From Curtobacterium pusillum (GTDB lineage: Bacteria > Actinomycetota > Actinomycetes > Actinomycetales > Microbacteriaceae), in contig NZ_JABMCE010000041.1 of assembly GCF_013359865.1 (NCBI RefSeq), positions 1 to 46,432 of the forward strand: a stretch of 46,432 bases of DNA, read 5' to 3'. A model generated the notes under the pieces. That model saw only the letters and a program-made list of their open reading frames with translations, was not told the origin of the DNA and searched no databases. Shown here piece by piece: positions 1 to 7,591 of the stretch; positions within the stretch are counted from its first letter, which is position 1; every line of letters starts with the position of its first letter. The translations under genes and the position numbers were made by a program.

Positions 1-254
1 CGACCGTCCGGCGCGCAAGCCGCGCCACTGACGCGCGCTTCGCCTGACGGCGGGCGGTCGCGCCCGCCGTCGGTGCCGCGCCTGCCGTCTGCCTGCGGTG
101 CTGCCTGCCGGTGCCGTCGGTGCCGCGAAAGCGACAGTGTGCAGCCGTGCCGCCCCGTCCCTCACGCCAAAGCGACAGTGTGCCGCGGAACTTGCGCGGC
201 ACAGTGTCGCTTTCGAGGAACGTGACCCGCACGACCGCTGCCACAGCGCGCCTG
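1..254. repeat. Non-coding, repeat-rich GC region
   Basis: I see no convincing gene here; the open frames are arginine-, serine- and proline-rich and look like high-GC noise. The 14-mer CCGTCGGTGCCGCG occurs at 67-80 and again at 114-127. The 15-mer AAAGCGACAGTGTGC occurs at 128-142 and 169-183, and the second copy is the left arm of a long hairpin listed separately. The region lies downstream of the minus-strand SDR gene and may hold its terminator. Confidence 0.6.
169..213. repeat. Near-perfect inverted repeat (19-bp arms, 7-nt loop)
   Basis: The left arm AAAGCGACAGTGTGCCGCG (169-187) pairs with the right arm at 195-213, with 18 of 19 positions complementary around the loop GAACTTG. A partial direct copy of the left arm lies at 128-142. 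It starts about 40 bases past the stop of the minus-strand gene at 255, so it could end that transcript. The extra direct copy suggests a dispersed palindromic repeat family rather than a simple terminator. Confidence 0.75.
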
Positions 255-1184
255 TCAGGCGTCGAGGCCCGCGATCGTCCTGCGGCACACCTCGTCCCAC
301 GGGGTGGGCTCGATGCCGAAGCGCGTCCGGCTCTCCGTGTCGTCGATCACGTACGGCGCCGTCCACTGGTACCCCATCTGCGCGATCTCCCGCATCATCG
401 GTGACACGATCCCCAGTGCCCGGAGCATCCCGGCCGGCAGCCGACGCACGGTCACGGGCGGCTTCCCCGCTGAGGCCAGCATCTCGGTCAGCGCCTGCTC
501 CTGCGACCGGGGAGCGTTGCTCGGCACCATCCACGTGCGGCCGTGGGTGCTCTCGTCCTCCGCGGCGGCGACGAGCGTCCGGGCGACGTCGAGCACGTCC
601 GTGAAGGTGTGCGGCAGGTCGGTCCGGCCGATCATCGACACGGCCTTGCCCCGCAGCGCGGCGGGGAGCACGCGCGTGATGTGGCCGTTCCCACCGATCC
701 CGGGTCCGACGTAGTCGGAGGCGCGGACTTCGACGGCCCGCACCCGTCCGGCGTCGTGCGCGGCGAGGGCGTCGCCCCACAGCTTCGCGCGCAGGACGCC
801 CTTGTGGTCGGTGGCGGCGTCCGGGAGCCCGGGGTGCATGGGGCCGTCGACGGGGCCGTACGGGTAGAGGTTCCCGGTGATCGCGTACACCGCGCCGGTC
901 CGCTCGGCCGCCGCGAGCAGGGATGCGGCGAGCGGCGGCCAGGTCTGCTCCCACTGCGTGTAGTTCCCCGGGTTGGCGCAGTTGTAGAGGACCGAGGCTC
1001 CCTCGGTCGCCCGGGTGAGCGCGTCCGCGTCGGAGGCGTCGAGGGCGACGTGCCCCACCGCCTCCAGACCGGTGTCGCGGCCCGAGCGGGTGATGACCGT
1101 GACGTGCTCACCGCGTCCGGCCAGGAGGGCGGCGACGTGCCGACCCACGGGTCCGGCACCGACGACGACGTGGTGCTGCGACAT
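255..1184 (-). CDS. NAD(P)-dependent epimerase/dehydratase-like SDR protein
   Basis: A 309-aa extended short-chain dehydrogenase/reductase-like protein. A Rossmann motif GAGPVGRH sits near residues 8-15, followed by a dinucleotide-binding core and a sugar-epimerase-like C-terminal half. The usual YxxxK pair is not in a typical context (the stretch TGNLYPYG is in its place), so it may act as a reductase or ligand-binding SDR and not as a true sugar epimerase. The start has a good ribosome site, AGGAAG, just upstream. It is divergent from a TetR regulator at 1320, and palindromic operators lie between them, so TetR control is likely. The substrate cannot be told from sequence. Confidence 0.8.
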   Translation of the reverse strand: MSQHHVVVGAGPVGRHVAALLAGRGEHVTVITRSGRDTGLEAVGHVALDASDADALTRATEGASVLYNCANPGNYTQWEQTWPPLAASLLAAAERTGAVYAITGNLYPYGPVDGPMHPGLPDAATDHKGVLRAKLWGDALAAHDAGRVRAVEVRASDYVGPGIGGNGHITRVLPAALRGKAVSMIGRTDLPHTFTDVLDVARTLVAAAEDESTHGRTWMVPSNAPRSQEQALTEMLASAGKPPVTVRRLPAGMLRALGIVSPMMREIAQMGYQWTAPYVIDDTESRTRFGIEPTPWDEVCRRTIAGLDA

Positions 1185-1214
1185 GACTTCCTGCTTTCCT
1201 CGACGACGGAGACG

Positions 1215-1302
1215 TTCCGAGAGCAGCGCTCTCGGAACTCAGCATGCACCGCTTCGCAGCCAATTGCAAGAGCAGTGCTCTCGGTTGTGTGCAGTGCTCT
1301 CG
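1215..1302. promoter_or_regulatory. Palindromic operator cluster between SDR and TetR genes
   Basis: A perfect 10-bp inverted repeat lies at 1215-1237: TTCCGAGAGC, three bases, then GCTCTCGGAA. A second palindrome, AGAGCAGTGCTCT, lies at 1269-1281 and shares the core AGAGCAGYGCTCT, also found at 1220-1232. A weaker third site, GCAGTGCTCTCG, lies at 1291-1302, close to the TetR start at 1320. The placement between divergent genes is typical for a TetR repressor that controls itself and its neighbour. Confidence 0.75.
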
Positions 1303-1319
1303 CGTGGCAAGGTGGAGGG

Positions 1320-2078
1320 ATGACCGACCGGGCCCCGACCGCGCGCGCACTCGCTCGGGAGACCGTGCACGCCCGCATCCTCGCCGCGGCCCGCGCCCGT
1401 CTCACCGACGAGGGGCCGTCCCAGCTCAGCCTCCGCGCCGTGGCCCGCGACGTCGGCATGGTCTCGTCCGCGGTCTACCGCTACTTCCCGAGCCGTGACG
1501 ACCTGCTCACCGCGCTGCTCATCGCCGACTACGACGAGCTCGGTGCAGCGGTCGAGGCCGCTGACGCGGCCGCCGGGCCGTCCCCGGGCGCGCGGTGGGT
1601 CGCGGTCTGCCGGGCGATCCGCGAGTGGTCGATCGCGCACCCGGGCGACTTCGCACTGCTGTTCGGCTCGCCGGTCCCCGGGTACGCGGCCCCACGGGAG
1701 ACCGTGGAGCCCGCGTCCCGCACGACGCTGACCCTGGTCCGGGTGGTCGCCGACGCGACCGCGGCACGGCTCGCCTCAGGGTCGGCCGCGTCGGGCGCGT
1801 CGGACGGGAGGCACGGATCACCGAGCGCGCCGACGGCGGCTCCCGGGCTGGTCGGCTCGGCGGTCGCAGCCGGGGTCGCGTCCCTGCGCGAGCTCGGCAC
1901 GGAACTGCCGGAGGAAGTCCTGCTCCGCACACTGATGGCGTGGACGACGGTGTTCGGCGCGGTGTCGTTCGAGCTCTTCGGCCACTACGTCGGGTCGGTG
2001 TCGGACGGCGCGGCGTACTTCGACGAGGTCGTCGCGCGGCTCGCGGACGACCTCGGGTTCACGCCCGAGTTCGGCTGA
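1320..2078 (+). CDS. TetR/AcrR-family transcriptional regulator
   Basis: A 252-aa TetR regulator. The N-terminal helix-turn-helix spans about residues 18-64 and ends in the typical AVYRYFPSRDDLLTALL segment. A ligand-binding C-terminal domain (TetR_C_33/WHG-like) follows. I chose ATG 1320 because GGAGGG precedes it and the homologous region begins there; the open frame runs much further upstream, across the operator region. An unusual Gly/Ser/Ala-rich stretch near residues 155-180 contains DNA resembling an interspersed motif (1802-1816). It probably represses itself and the divergent SDR gene through the 1215-1302 palindromes. Confidence 0.85.
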   Translation: MTDRAPTARALARETVHARILAAARARLTDEGPSQLSLRAVARDVGMVSSAVYRYFPSRDDLLTALLIADYDELGAAVEAADAAAGPSPGARWVAVCRAIREWSIAHPGDFALLFGSPVPGYAAPRETVEPASRTTLTLVRVVADATAARLASGSAASGASDGRHGSPSAPTAAPGLVGSAVAAGVASLRELGTELPEEVLLRTLMAWTTVFGAVSFELFGHYVGSVSDGAAYFDEVVARLADDLGFTPEFG

Positions 2079-2109
2079 CGCGGCTCGTGCCGCGAGGACG
2101 GGTTCCACG

Positions 2110-2153
2110 CTGACCGACAGCCGACGGGCGTGTACCCGTGGACTGTCGGTCAG
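2110..2153. terminator. Hairpin between convergent genes
   Basis: CTGACCGACAG at 2110-2120 pairs perfectly with CTGTCGGTCAG at 2143-2153, and an inner stem (ACGGG/CCCGT) extends the fold. It lies between the TetR stop (2078) and the stop of the minus-strand small gene (2169), so it probably ends transcription in both directions. There is no strong T tract, as is common in GC-rich actinobacteria. Confidence 0.65.
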
Positions 2154-2168
2154 CTCGAAGAACCGCGG

Positions 2169-2324
2169 TCAGCGGCGACGCGGGTCGCGGGCGGTGTCCG
2201 TGAAGAAGTCCTCGTACAGACCGGCACCGTCCTGCAGTTCGCCGTACTTCCAGCGCTTGCGCATCCGGCGGAACGTCTCGATGCGAACCGGGTCGACGCC
2301 CTGCTGGGATTCGTAGTTGCCCAT
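2169..2324 (-). CDS. Small uncharacterised 51-aa protein
   Basis: A 51-codon gene beginning MGNYESQQGVDPVRIETF and ending ARDPRRR before a TGA stop. A very strong ribosome site, GAGGAGG, sits four bases before the ATG, and a hairpin follows the stop, so it looks like an independent expressed gene. The protein is soluble, rich in charged residues, and has a central basic patch (RRMRKRWK) followed by an acidic/aromatic tail (LYEDFF). I recognise no family. A 14-bp palindrome lies 24 bases upstream of the start. Confidence 0.7.
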   Translation of the reverse strand: MGNYESQQGVDPVRIETFRRMRKRWKYGELQDGAGLYEDFFTDTARDPRRR

Positions 2325-2483
2325 GATTCCTCCTCGTCGGCTCAGTCACCCCCGATCGGGGGTACTCGACTCGACGTTACGGACGTGGGAGTGATCCGTC
2401 CGGTCCGATAGGTAGGGAAGTTACCCAAGTGCGCTTGCTGGACAAAGGGTCCGGGGGAGTGCTCGAGCGCCCGTAGCCTGCCG
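2325..2483. promoter_or_regulatory. Upstream region of the 51-aa gene, with 14-bp palindrome
   Basis: This gap holds the perfect palindrome CCCCCGATCGGGGG (2349-2362), just upstream of the small minus-strand gene. It could be an operator or a 5' leader stem. A TAACGT hexamer on the minus strand (2383 to 2378) is a possible -10. I see nothing else that looks functional in the remainder up to the MarR terminator. Confidence 0.45.
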
Positions 2484-2490
2484 CTACGGG
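2470..2490 (-). terminator. Hairpin at the MarR gene stop codon
   Basis: CCCGTAGC (2470-2477) and GCTACGGG (2483-2490) form a perfect 8-bp stem with a 5-nt loop. It overlaps the TAG stop of the minus-strand MarR gene (2484-2486), which fits an intrinsic terminator placed right at the gene end. Confidence 0.6.
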
Positions 2491-2930
2491 GTCGGGGCGC
2501 CGAACTCGAGGGCATCGACCACGCGGTCGATGACCTGGACGTACTTCGCTCGTTCCCGATCCGAGAAGGAGGACAACAGCTGGTGCAGATGCTCGTTCGT
2601 GCTGTCCATCGCCGAGGCGTAGGCGCGCTCGGTCTCCGGCGTCAGCTCGATGAAGCGGCTCCGCCCGTCGTCCGGGTTCGGGACGCGGCGCAGGTGTCCC
2701 GCTCGTTCGAGGCGATCGACCGTCCCCGTCACGGCGGGACCCGTCAAGTCGAGGTGCGACGCCAGGTCCTTCACGCGGACCTTCTGCTCCGCCGCTCCGG
2801 AACGCGCGACGAACTGCACCACCGTGAGGTCCGGCCCAGAGACGCCGAGTCGTTCACGCAGGCGTCCGCGCAGGGCTCCCATCGCGGCCTCGAGTCGAGT
2901 GACGGCCGCCGTCAGGTCGATCTCGCTCAT
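2484..2930 (-). CDS. MarR-family transcriptional regulator
   Basis: A 148-aa winged-helix MarR regulator. The DNA-binding part runs from about residues 35 to 105: recognition region VKDLASHLDLTGPAVTGTVDRLERAG, then the wing RRVPNPDDGRSRFIELT, a classic MarR signature. Terminal helices would form the dimer interface. The start is supported by GAGGGGG upstream. It is divergent from the AraC regulator at 3053 with about 120 bases between, so the two may share control elements, although I see no clear palindrome there. No target enzyme gene is adjacent. Confidence 0.85.
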   Translation of the reverse strand: MSEIDLTAAVTRLEAAMGALRGRLRERLGVSGPDLTVVQFVARSGAAEQKVRVKDLASHLDLTGPAVTGTVDRLERAGHLRRVPNPDDGRSRFIELTPETERAYASAMDSTNEHLHQLLSSFSDRERAKYVQVIDRVVDALEFGAPTP

Positions 2931-3052
2931 GCGGTCGCCCCCTCGGTCCTGGTCGGTTCCGCGTCACGATACGCCGCACCCGACTCCGACGCTGCTCCGA
3001 ACGACGAGGAGTACAGCGGTATCCGGACACTCGTGTCGATCCGGAGGTGCGC

Positions 3053-4042
3053 ATGGTCGATCCGTTGACGGACGACTTCGCCGCCGACGCGCCGGCGACG
3101 CCCACCCCCGTCCGCTTCGAGGTCGCCGGACACCGGCCGTCGGACGCCGTGCGCGAGCTGTGCGAGATCTCCGGCGGCGACCGCTGGGTCGCGCGGCCGA
3201 CCGCCGACGGCTTCGAGTACCGGTACACAGCGCTCGGGGACGCCGAGGTGACCATCCGGCGTTCGCAGCTGCGCGGTGCCCTGCACGGCGTCGTGCGCGC
3301 CGGGGGCGACTACGTCGTGACGTGGATGAGTGCGGGCACCGCCGAGGTCGAACGGCTCGGCGAGCGGTACACGGTCGCGACCGAGGTGCCCGCGCTCGTC
3401 CCCCCGGACGACGAGTTCTCGTTCCGCACCGCCGACTACGACCAGCGCCTCGTGCACTTCGACCGGGCGTTCGTCCGTCGCGTGGCGGCGAGGCGCGGTC
3501 TGGCGGACGAGCGCCCGCTCCGCTTCGACGACCGGCACGTGCCGGACGTCGAGACCGCACGCCGGTGGCAGGCGGCGCTGACGGCGCTCGCCCGGTCGCT
3601 GCGCGTGGGCGGGCCGGAGTCGCCCGCCTGGCGGGCCGCGAAGTCCGCAGCGGCCGAGGTCTTCCTCGACATGTTCCCCCCGCAGCTCGACGACCTGCCG
3701 GAGGTGCTCGGGAAACCCCGCAACGCTCGGCTCCGCGCCGCGGTCGAGTACATCCACGACCATGCCGCTGAGCCCGTGACCGTCGCCGACCTCTCGGCCG
3801 CCTCCGGACTGAGCGTGCGGTCGCTGCAGGAGTCGTTCCGGCGGGTGTTCGACGTGACCCCGCTGACGTACCTGCGGCACGTGCGACTCGACCGGGTGCG
3901 GGCCGAGCTCCTCGACGCCGATCTGCGGCCCGGCACCGTCGGGGACGTGGCGCGCCGGTGGGGGTTCACGCATCTCGGGCGGTTCTCGGCGTTCTACGTC
4001 GAGCGGTTCGGCGAGTACCCGAAGCAGACGCTGCGGCGCTGA
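3053..4042 (+). CDS. AraC-family transcriptional regulator
   Basis: A 329-aa AraC regulator. The N-terminal two thirds resemble the AraC_binding_2 sensor domain, and residues of about 225-325 form the double helix-turn-helix DNA-binding domain (core TVADLSAASGLSVRSLQESF, then a second motif ending in GFTHLGRFSAFYVERFGEYP). ATG 3053 follows GGAGG at 3043-3047 with normal spacing and is preferred over GTG 3047, which would overlap that site. It converges with the LacI gene ending at 4083. Its ligand and targets are unknown. Confidence 0.85.
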   Translation: MVDPLTDDFAADAPATPTPVRFEVAGHRPSDAVRELCEISGGDRWVARPTADGFEYRYTALGDAEVTIRRSQLRGALHGVVRAGGDYVVTWMSAGTAEVERLGERYTVATEVPALVPPDDEFSFRTADYDQRLVHFDRAFVRRVAARRGLADERPLRFDDRHVPDVETARRWQAALTALARSLRVGGPESPAWRAAKSAAAEVFLDMFPPQLDDLPEVLGKPRNARLRAAVEYIHDHAAEPVTVADLSAASGLSVRSLQESFRRVFDVTPLTYLRHVRLDRVRAELLDADLRPGTVGDVARRWGFTHLGRFSAFYVERFGEYPKQTLRR

Positions 4043-4082
4043 CCGCTGCGCGCGTGGCGGAGTCGCGCCGCGTGGACCGGGG

Positions 4083-5129
4083 TCAGGCGCCGGGCGTGAC
4101 CCGCGCCGGGCTCGGCCCGGTGCTCCGGCGGACGCGCAGGGTGGTGGGCAGCCGGACGTGGTCCGAGGCCGGCTCTCCGCGCAGCATGGTGAGGAGCATC
4201 TCCACCGCGCGTGACCCGAGTTCCGCGAGCGGCTGCGCGACCGTCGTGAGCGGCGGTGTCGTGGTCGAGGCCTGCGGCACGTCGTCGAACCCGACCACCG
4301 ACAGGTCCTCGGGGACGCGGAGTCCGAGTTCTGCGGCCGCCCGCAGGACACCGACGGCCGAGGAGTCGTTCGCGGCGAACACCGCGGTCGGCCGGTCGGG
4401 AATCGTCAGGAGGTCCCGTGCGACCGCGGCGGACCGGTCCTCCTGGTAGCCGCCGTCCCGGACGAGTCCCTCGTCGACCGGGAGACCTGCGGTGACGAGC
4501 GCGCGACGGTACCCGGCCTCGCGCAGCTGGGCGGACGCCAGGTCGGGCCGGCCGCGGAGGTGCGCGATCCGGGTGTGCCCGAGCGCGAGGAGGTGTTCGA
4601 CCGCCTGGACGGCACCGTCCTCGTTGTCGGCGTCGACCGTCGCGTGTCCCTCCGGCCCGGTGTGGGGATCGATGGCGACGACGGGGATCGAGGAGCTCGA
4701 GAGCGCCGTGGTGGGCGTCACCACGATGGCGCCGTCGATCAGCGTGCCGGAGAGCCGCGAGAGGGATCGGCGTTCCCATCCGGGCTGGTCGGCGCCCGTG
4801 ACGAGCCCGGCGTAGGCGAGCAGCTCGTACCCGGTGCCCGTGGTGGCGCTCGAGATCCCGCGGAGGAGCTCGGTCGAGAACGGCTCGAACTCGGGGACCA
4901 GGATGCCGACCACGCCCGTCCGGGAACTGCGGAGGCTCCGCGCGACGAGCGAGGTCTCGTAGCCGAGCTGCGCGACGACCTCCTGCACGCGGACGATCGT
5001 CGCGGGGGCGACACCGTCGCGCTGGTTGATGACCTTCGAGACGGTGGGGATCGAGACGCCGGCGGCACGCGCGACGTCCGCGATGGTGACCCGGCCGGCT
5101 CCGGGACGCATGCCGAGGGCCGTGTCCAT
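4083..5129 (-). CDS. LacI-family repressor of the adjacent sugar ABC/GH3 operon (BxlR-like)
   Basis: A 348-aa LacI regulator. The N-terminal helix-turn-helix is VTIADVARAAGVSIPTVSKV followed by a hinge helix (RSLRSSRTG), and residues of about 70-340 form a periplasmic-binding-protein-like sugar sensor. The minus-strand hexamer TACGGT lies exactly 6 nt before the ATG, suggesting a leaderless transcript. It is divergent from the binding-protein/permease/GH3 operon, the same layout as bxlR with bxlEFG-bxlA in Streptomyces. It probably represses the operon until xylobiose or a related sugar binds, acting at the palindromes at 5169-5189. Confidence 0.85.
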   Translation of the reverse strand: MDTALGMRPGAGRVTIADVARAAGVSIPTVSKVINQRDGVAPATIVRVQEVVAQLGYETSLVARSLRSSRTGVVGILVPEFEPFSTELLRGISSATTGTGYELLAYAGLVTGADQPGWERRSLSRLSGTLIDGAIVVTPTTALSSSSIPVVAIDPHTGPEGHATVDADNEDGAVQAVEHLLALGHTRIAHLRGRPDLASAQLREAGYRRALVTAGLPVDEGLVRDGGYQEDRSAAVARDLLTIPDRPTAVFAANDSSAVGVLRAAAELGLRVPEDLSVVGFDDVPQASTTTPPLTTVAQPLAELGSRAVEMLLTMLRGEPASDHVRLPTTLRVRRSTGPSPARVTPGA

Positions 5130-5135
5130 GTGCTC

Positions 5136-5141
5136 ACCGTA
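5136..5141 (-). promoter_or_regulatory. -10 element of a leaderless LacI gene
   Basis: TACGGT read on the minus strand, six bases before ATG 5129. It matches the actinobacterial TANNNT consensus, and the spacing puts the transcription start at or next to the start codon. Confidence 0.5.
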
Positions 5142-5168
5142 CCGCTGCTCTGGCCCGTAATCGGTAAA

Positions 5169-5189
5169 GAAAACGTTATCGATATCGAT
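5169..5189. promoter_or_regulatory. Putative LacI operators in the divergent promoter
   Basis: Two adjoining palindromes in an AT-rich island: GAAAACGTTATC (5169-5180), a near-perfect palindrome with the central CG typical of LacI sites, and ATCGATATCGAT (5178-5189), a perfect 12-bp palindrome. The second abuts a consensus -35, TTGACA (5189-5194), for the plus-strand transporter operon; a weak -10, CACGCT, lies at 5213-5218. A repressor bound here would block that promoter and sit near that of its own gene. Confidence 0.6.
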
Positions 5190-5274
5190 TGACAACCCGC
5201 CGCGGCACCTGGCACGCTCTCCGCAGCGGCAGTCGATGTCGCTGCATGTCAACGACGACACGAGGAGTTCCACG

Positions 5275-6570
5275 ATGACGAGGAAGATCCGTGCCGCGGC
5301 AGCCATCGCGCTGATCGGGGCGACAGCACTGGTGGCCGCCGGCTGCTCCGCAGGGAGCGACGCCGCGAACGGCGACGGCAAGGTCACGATGACCTTCTGG
5401 CACAACTCGACCACCGGACCCGGCAAGGCGTTCTGGGAGAAGACGGTCAAGGACTTCGAGGCGAAGAACCCGAACGTCACCATCAAGATCCAGGCGATCC
5501 AGAACGAGGACCTCGACGGCAAGCTGCAGACCGCGCTGAACTCCGGTTCCGCTCCCGACGTCTTCCTGCAGCGCGGCGGCGGCAAGATGGCCGCCATGGT
5601 CAACGCCGGCCAGCTCATGGACATCTCCGGCTCGATCGGGAAGACCGCCAAGAGCCAGGTCAGCGACGGCGCCTTCAAGGGGTACGAGCAGGACGGCAAG
5701 ACGTGGGCCATGCCGGTCGACGTCAACCCCGAGGGCATCTGGTACAGCCAGGACCTCTTCAAGCAGGCCGGCATCGAGGGCACGCCCACCACGCTCGACG
5801 AGCTCAACGCCGACATCCAGAAGCTCAAGGACGCCGGCATCCAGCCCGTCGCCGTCGGCGCCAAGGACGCATGGCCGGCAGCGCACTGGTACTACAACTT
5901 CGCCCTCCGTGCCTGCAGCGAGAGCGTCCTGAACAAGACCGCCCAGGACCTGAAGTTCACGAACTCCTGCTGGACGCAGGCGGGCAAGGACACCAAGGCG
6001 TTCTTCGACACGAAGCCGTTCAACGACGGCTACCTCACCACCGCCGCACAGCAGGGTGCCGGGAGCTCCGCCGGTCTCGTCGCGAACCACAAGGCCGCGA
6101 TGGAACTCATGGGCGCCTGGGACCCGGGTGTGATCTCCTCCCTCACCCCGGACGGCAAGCCCCTCGCCGACCTCGGTTTCTTCCCGTTCCCGGAGGTCTC
6201 CGGCGGCAAGGGCGCACCCGGTTCGATGATGGGCGCAGTCGACGGCTACTCCTGCTCGGCGAAGGCCCCGAAGCAGGCCTGCACCGACTTCCTCAACTAC
6301 ATGACCGAGAAGCCCGTGCAGGAGGCGTACTACAAGGCGTTCAACGCCATCCCGGCGAACCAGTCGGCGCAGTCGGTCGTCACCGAGCCCTACCTGAAGA
6401 ACGTGCTCGCGGCGTACAACAAGGCGCCGTTCGTGTCGAACTACCTCGACACCGTCTACGGGCAGAACGTCGGCAACGCGCTGAACACGAGCGTCGTGAA
6501 CCTGCTCGCCGGCAAGGGATCGGTGGACGACATCGTCAAGACCGTCAACCAGGCCGCGGCCAAGGGGTGA
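5275..6570 (+). CDS. Sugar ABC transporter substrate-binding lipoprotein (BxlE-like)
   Basis: A 431-aa extracellular solute-binding protein, family 1. It has a lipoprotein signal peptide: basic start MTRKIR, a hydrophobic stretch, and a Cys in VAAGCSAG near residue 25, so it is exported and anchored outside the membrane. The mature part has the carbohydrate-binding fold, with the typical PVDVNPEGIWYSQDLFKQAG segment. ATG 5275 is chosen because GAGGAG precedes it and the signal peptide begins there. It is the first gene of a four-gene operon with two permeases and a GH3 glycosidase. The likely ligand is a xylo-oligosaccharide or another beta-linked disaccharide, inferred from context. Confidence 0.9.
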   Translation: MTRKIRAAAAIALIGATALVAAGCSAGSDAANGDGKVTMTFWHNSTTGPGKAFWEKTVKDFEAKNPNVTIKIQAIQNEDLDGKLQTALNSGSAPDVFLQRGGGKMAAMVNAGQLMDISGSIGKTAKSQVSDGAFKGYEQDGKTWAMPVDVNPEGIWYSQDLFKQAGIEGTPTTLDELNADIQKLKDAGIQPVAVGAKDAWPAAHWYYNFALRACSESVLNKTAQDLKFTNSCWTQAGKDTKAFFDTKPFNDGYLTTAAQQGAGSSAGLVANHKAAMELMGAWDPGVISSLTPDGKPLADLGFFPFPEVSGGKGAPGSMMGAVDGYSCSAKAPKQACTDFLNYMTEKPVQEAYYKAFNAIPANQSAQSVVTEPYLKNVLAAYNKAPFVSNYLDTVYGQNVGNALNTSVVNLLAGKGSVDDIVKTVNQAAAKG

Positions 6571-6577
6571 CGACCCG

Positions 6578-7591
6578 ATGACCACCTCCGTCGCACCCCG
6601 CTCCGAAGCGCGGTCCGGGACGGGGCGGAACACGGGCGGGGCCGACGGTTCGCCGTCGGCCCCGGCCCGCCGGGCCCGCAAGGGCACCGACATCCGCACC
6701 CGGGTCGAGATCGCGGTCCTCGCCGGCCCGGCGACGATCATGTTCGTCGGGTTCGTGATCCTGCCGGTCGCGCTCGCCGCCTACTACGGCTTCTACAAGT
6801 GGCAGGGGTACGGCGTCCCCACGGACTTCGTCGGCCTGCAGAACTACGCGATCATCTTCACCGACCCGGACTTCCGGGGCGTGCTGCTGCACAACGCGTT
6901 CATCGTGATCGGGTCGCTCCTCGTGCAGGGGCCGATCGCGGTCGTCCTCGCGCTGCTGCTCAACCAGCGAATTCGCGGCCGCGGCCTGATCCGCGTGCTC
7001 ATCTTCCTGCCGTACGTCATCTCCGAGGTGATCGTCGGTACCGGCTGGAGCCTCATGCTGCAGTCCAGCGGCGCCGTGAACGACCTGCTCCAGGCGGTCG
7101 GCCTCGGCGGCCTGCGCGCCGACTGGCTGTCGAACCCGGACATCGCGATCTGGACGCTCCTCGCGATCATCTCGTGGAAGTACATCGGCTTCGCGGTGAT
7201 TCTCTTCCTCGCCGGCCTGCAGAGCATCCCGGAGGAGCTCTTCGAGGCCGCGCAGCTCGACGGCGCGAGCTACTGGCAGATCCAGCGGCGGATCACCCTG
7301 CCGCTCCTCGGCCCGACCGTGCGCATCTGGGCGTTCCTGTCGATCATCGGGTCGCTCCAGCTCTTCGACCTCGTCTACATCATCTGGGGGCAGTACATCG
7401 CCGCGACGGCGGGCACCTCCACGATGGCGACGTACATGGTCGCGAACGGCCGCATGTCCGGCAACTACGGGTACGGCAACGCCGTCGCCGTGGTCATCTT
7501 CCTCATCTCGCTGGTCGTCGCCCTCGTCTACCAGCGGTTCGTCCTGCGCCGCGACACCGCCGGCGCCCTCACCGAGAAGGCCGACCGATGA
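6578..7591 (+). CDS. Sugar ABC transporter permease, MalF type (BxlF-like)
   Basis: A 337-aa inner-membrane permease with six predicted membrane segments after an unusually long polar N-terminus (about residues 1-42). The EAA loop that docks the ATPase is seen around residues 217-242 (PEELFEAAQLDGASYW). It starts seven bases after the binding-protein stop and ends overlapping the next permease start by ATGA, so translation is coupled. No ATPase gene lies in the operon. Confidence 0.9.
   Translation: MTTSVAPRSEARSGTGRNTGGADGSPSAPARRARKGTDIRTRVEIAVLAGPATIMFVGFVILPVALAAYYGFYKWQGYGVPTDFVGLQNYAIIFTDPDFRGVLLHNAFIVIGSLLVQGPIAVVLALLLNQRIRGRGLIRVLIFLPYVISEVIVGTGWSLMLQSSGAVNDLLQAVGLGGLRADWLSNPDIAIWTLLAIISWKYIGFAVILFLAGLQSIPEELFEAAQLDGASYWQIQRRITLPLLGPTVRIWAFLSIIGSLQLFDLVYIIWGQYIAATAGTSTMATYMVANGRMSGNYGYGNAVAVVIFLISLVVALVYQRFVLRRDTAGALTEKADR

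Noticed and set aside
98..714. Overlapping plus-strand ORFs across the left end and the SDR gene
   Set aside because: They are Arg/Ser/Pro-rich frames opposite a clear SDR gene or in repeat DNA, with no ribosome site or recognisable domain.
1226..1294. Possible second small gene in the SDR/TetR gap
   Set aside because: Frames there cross the palindromic operators and none has a ribosome site.
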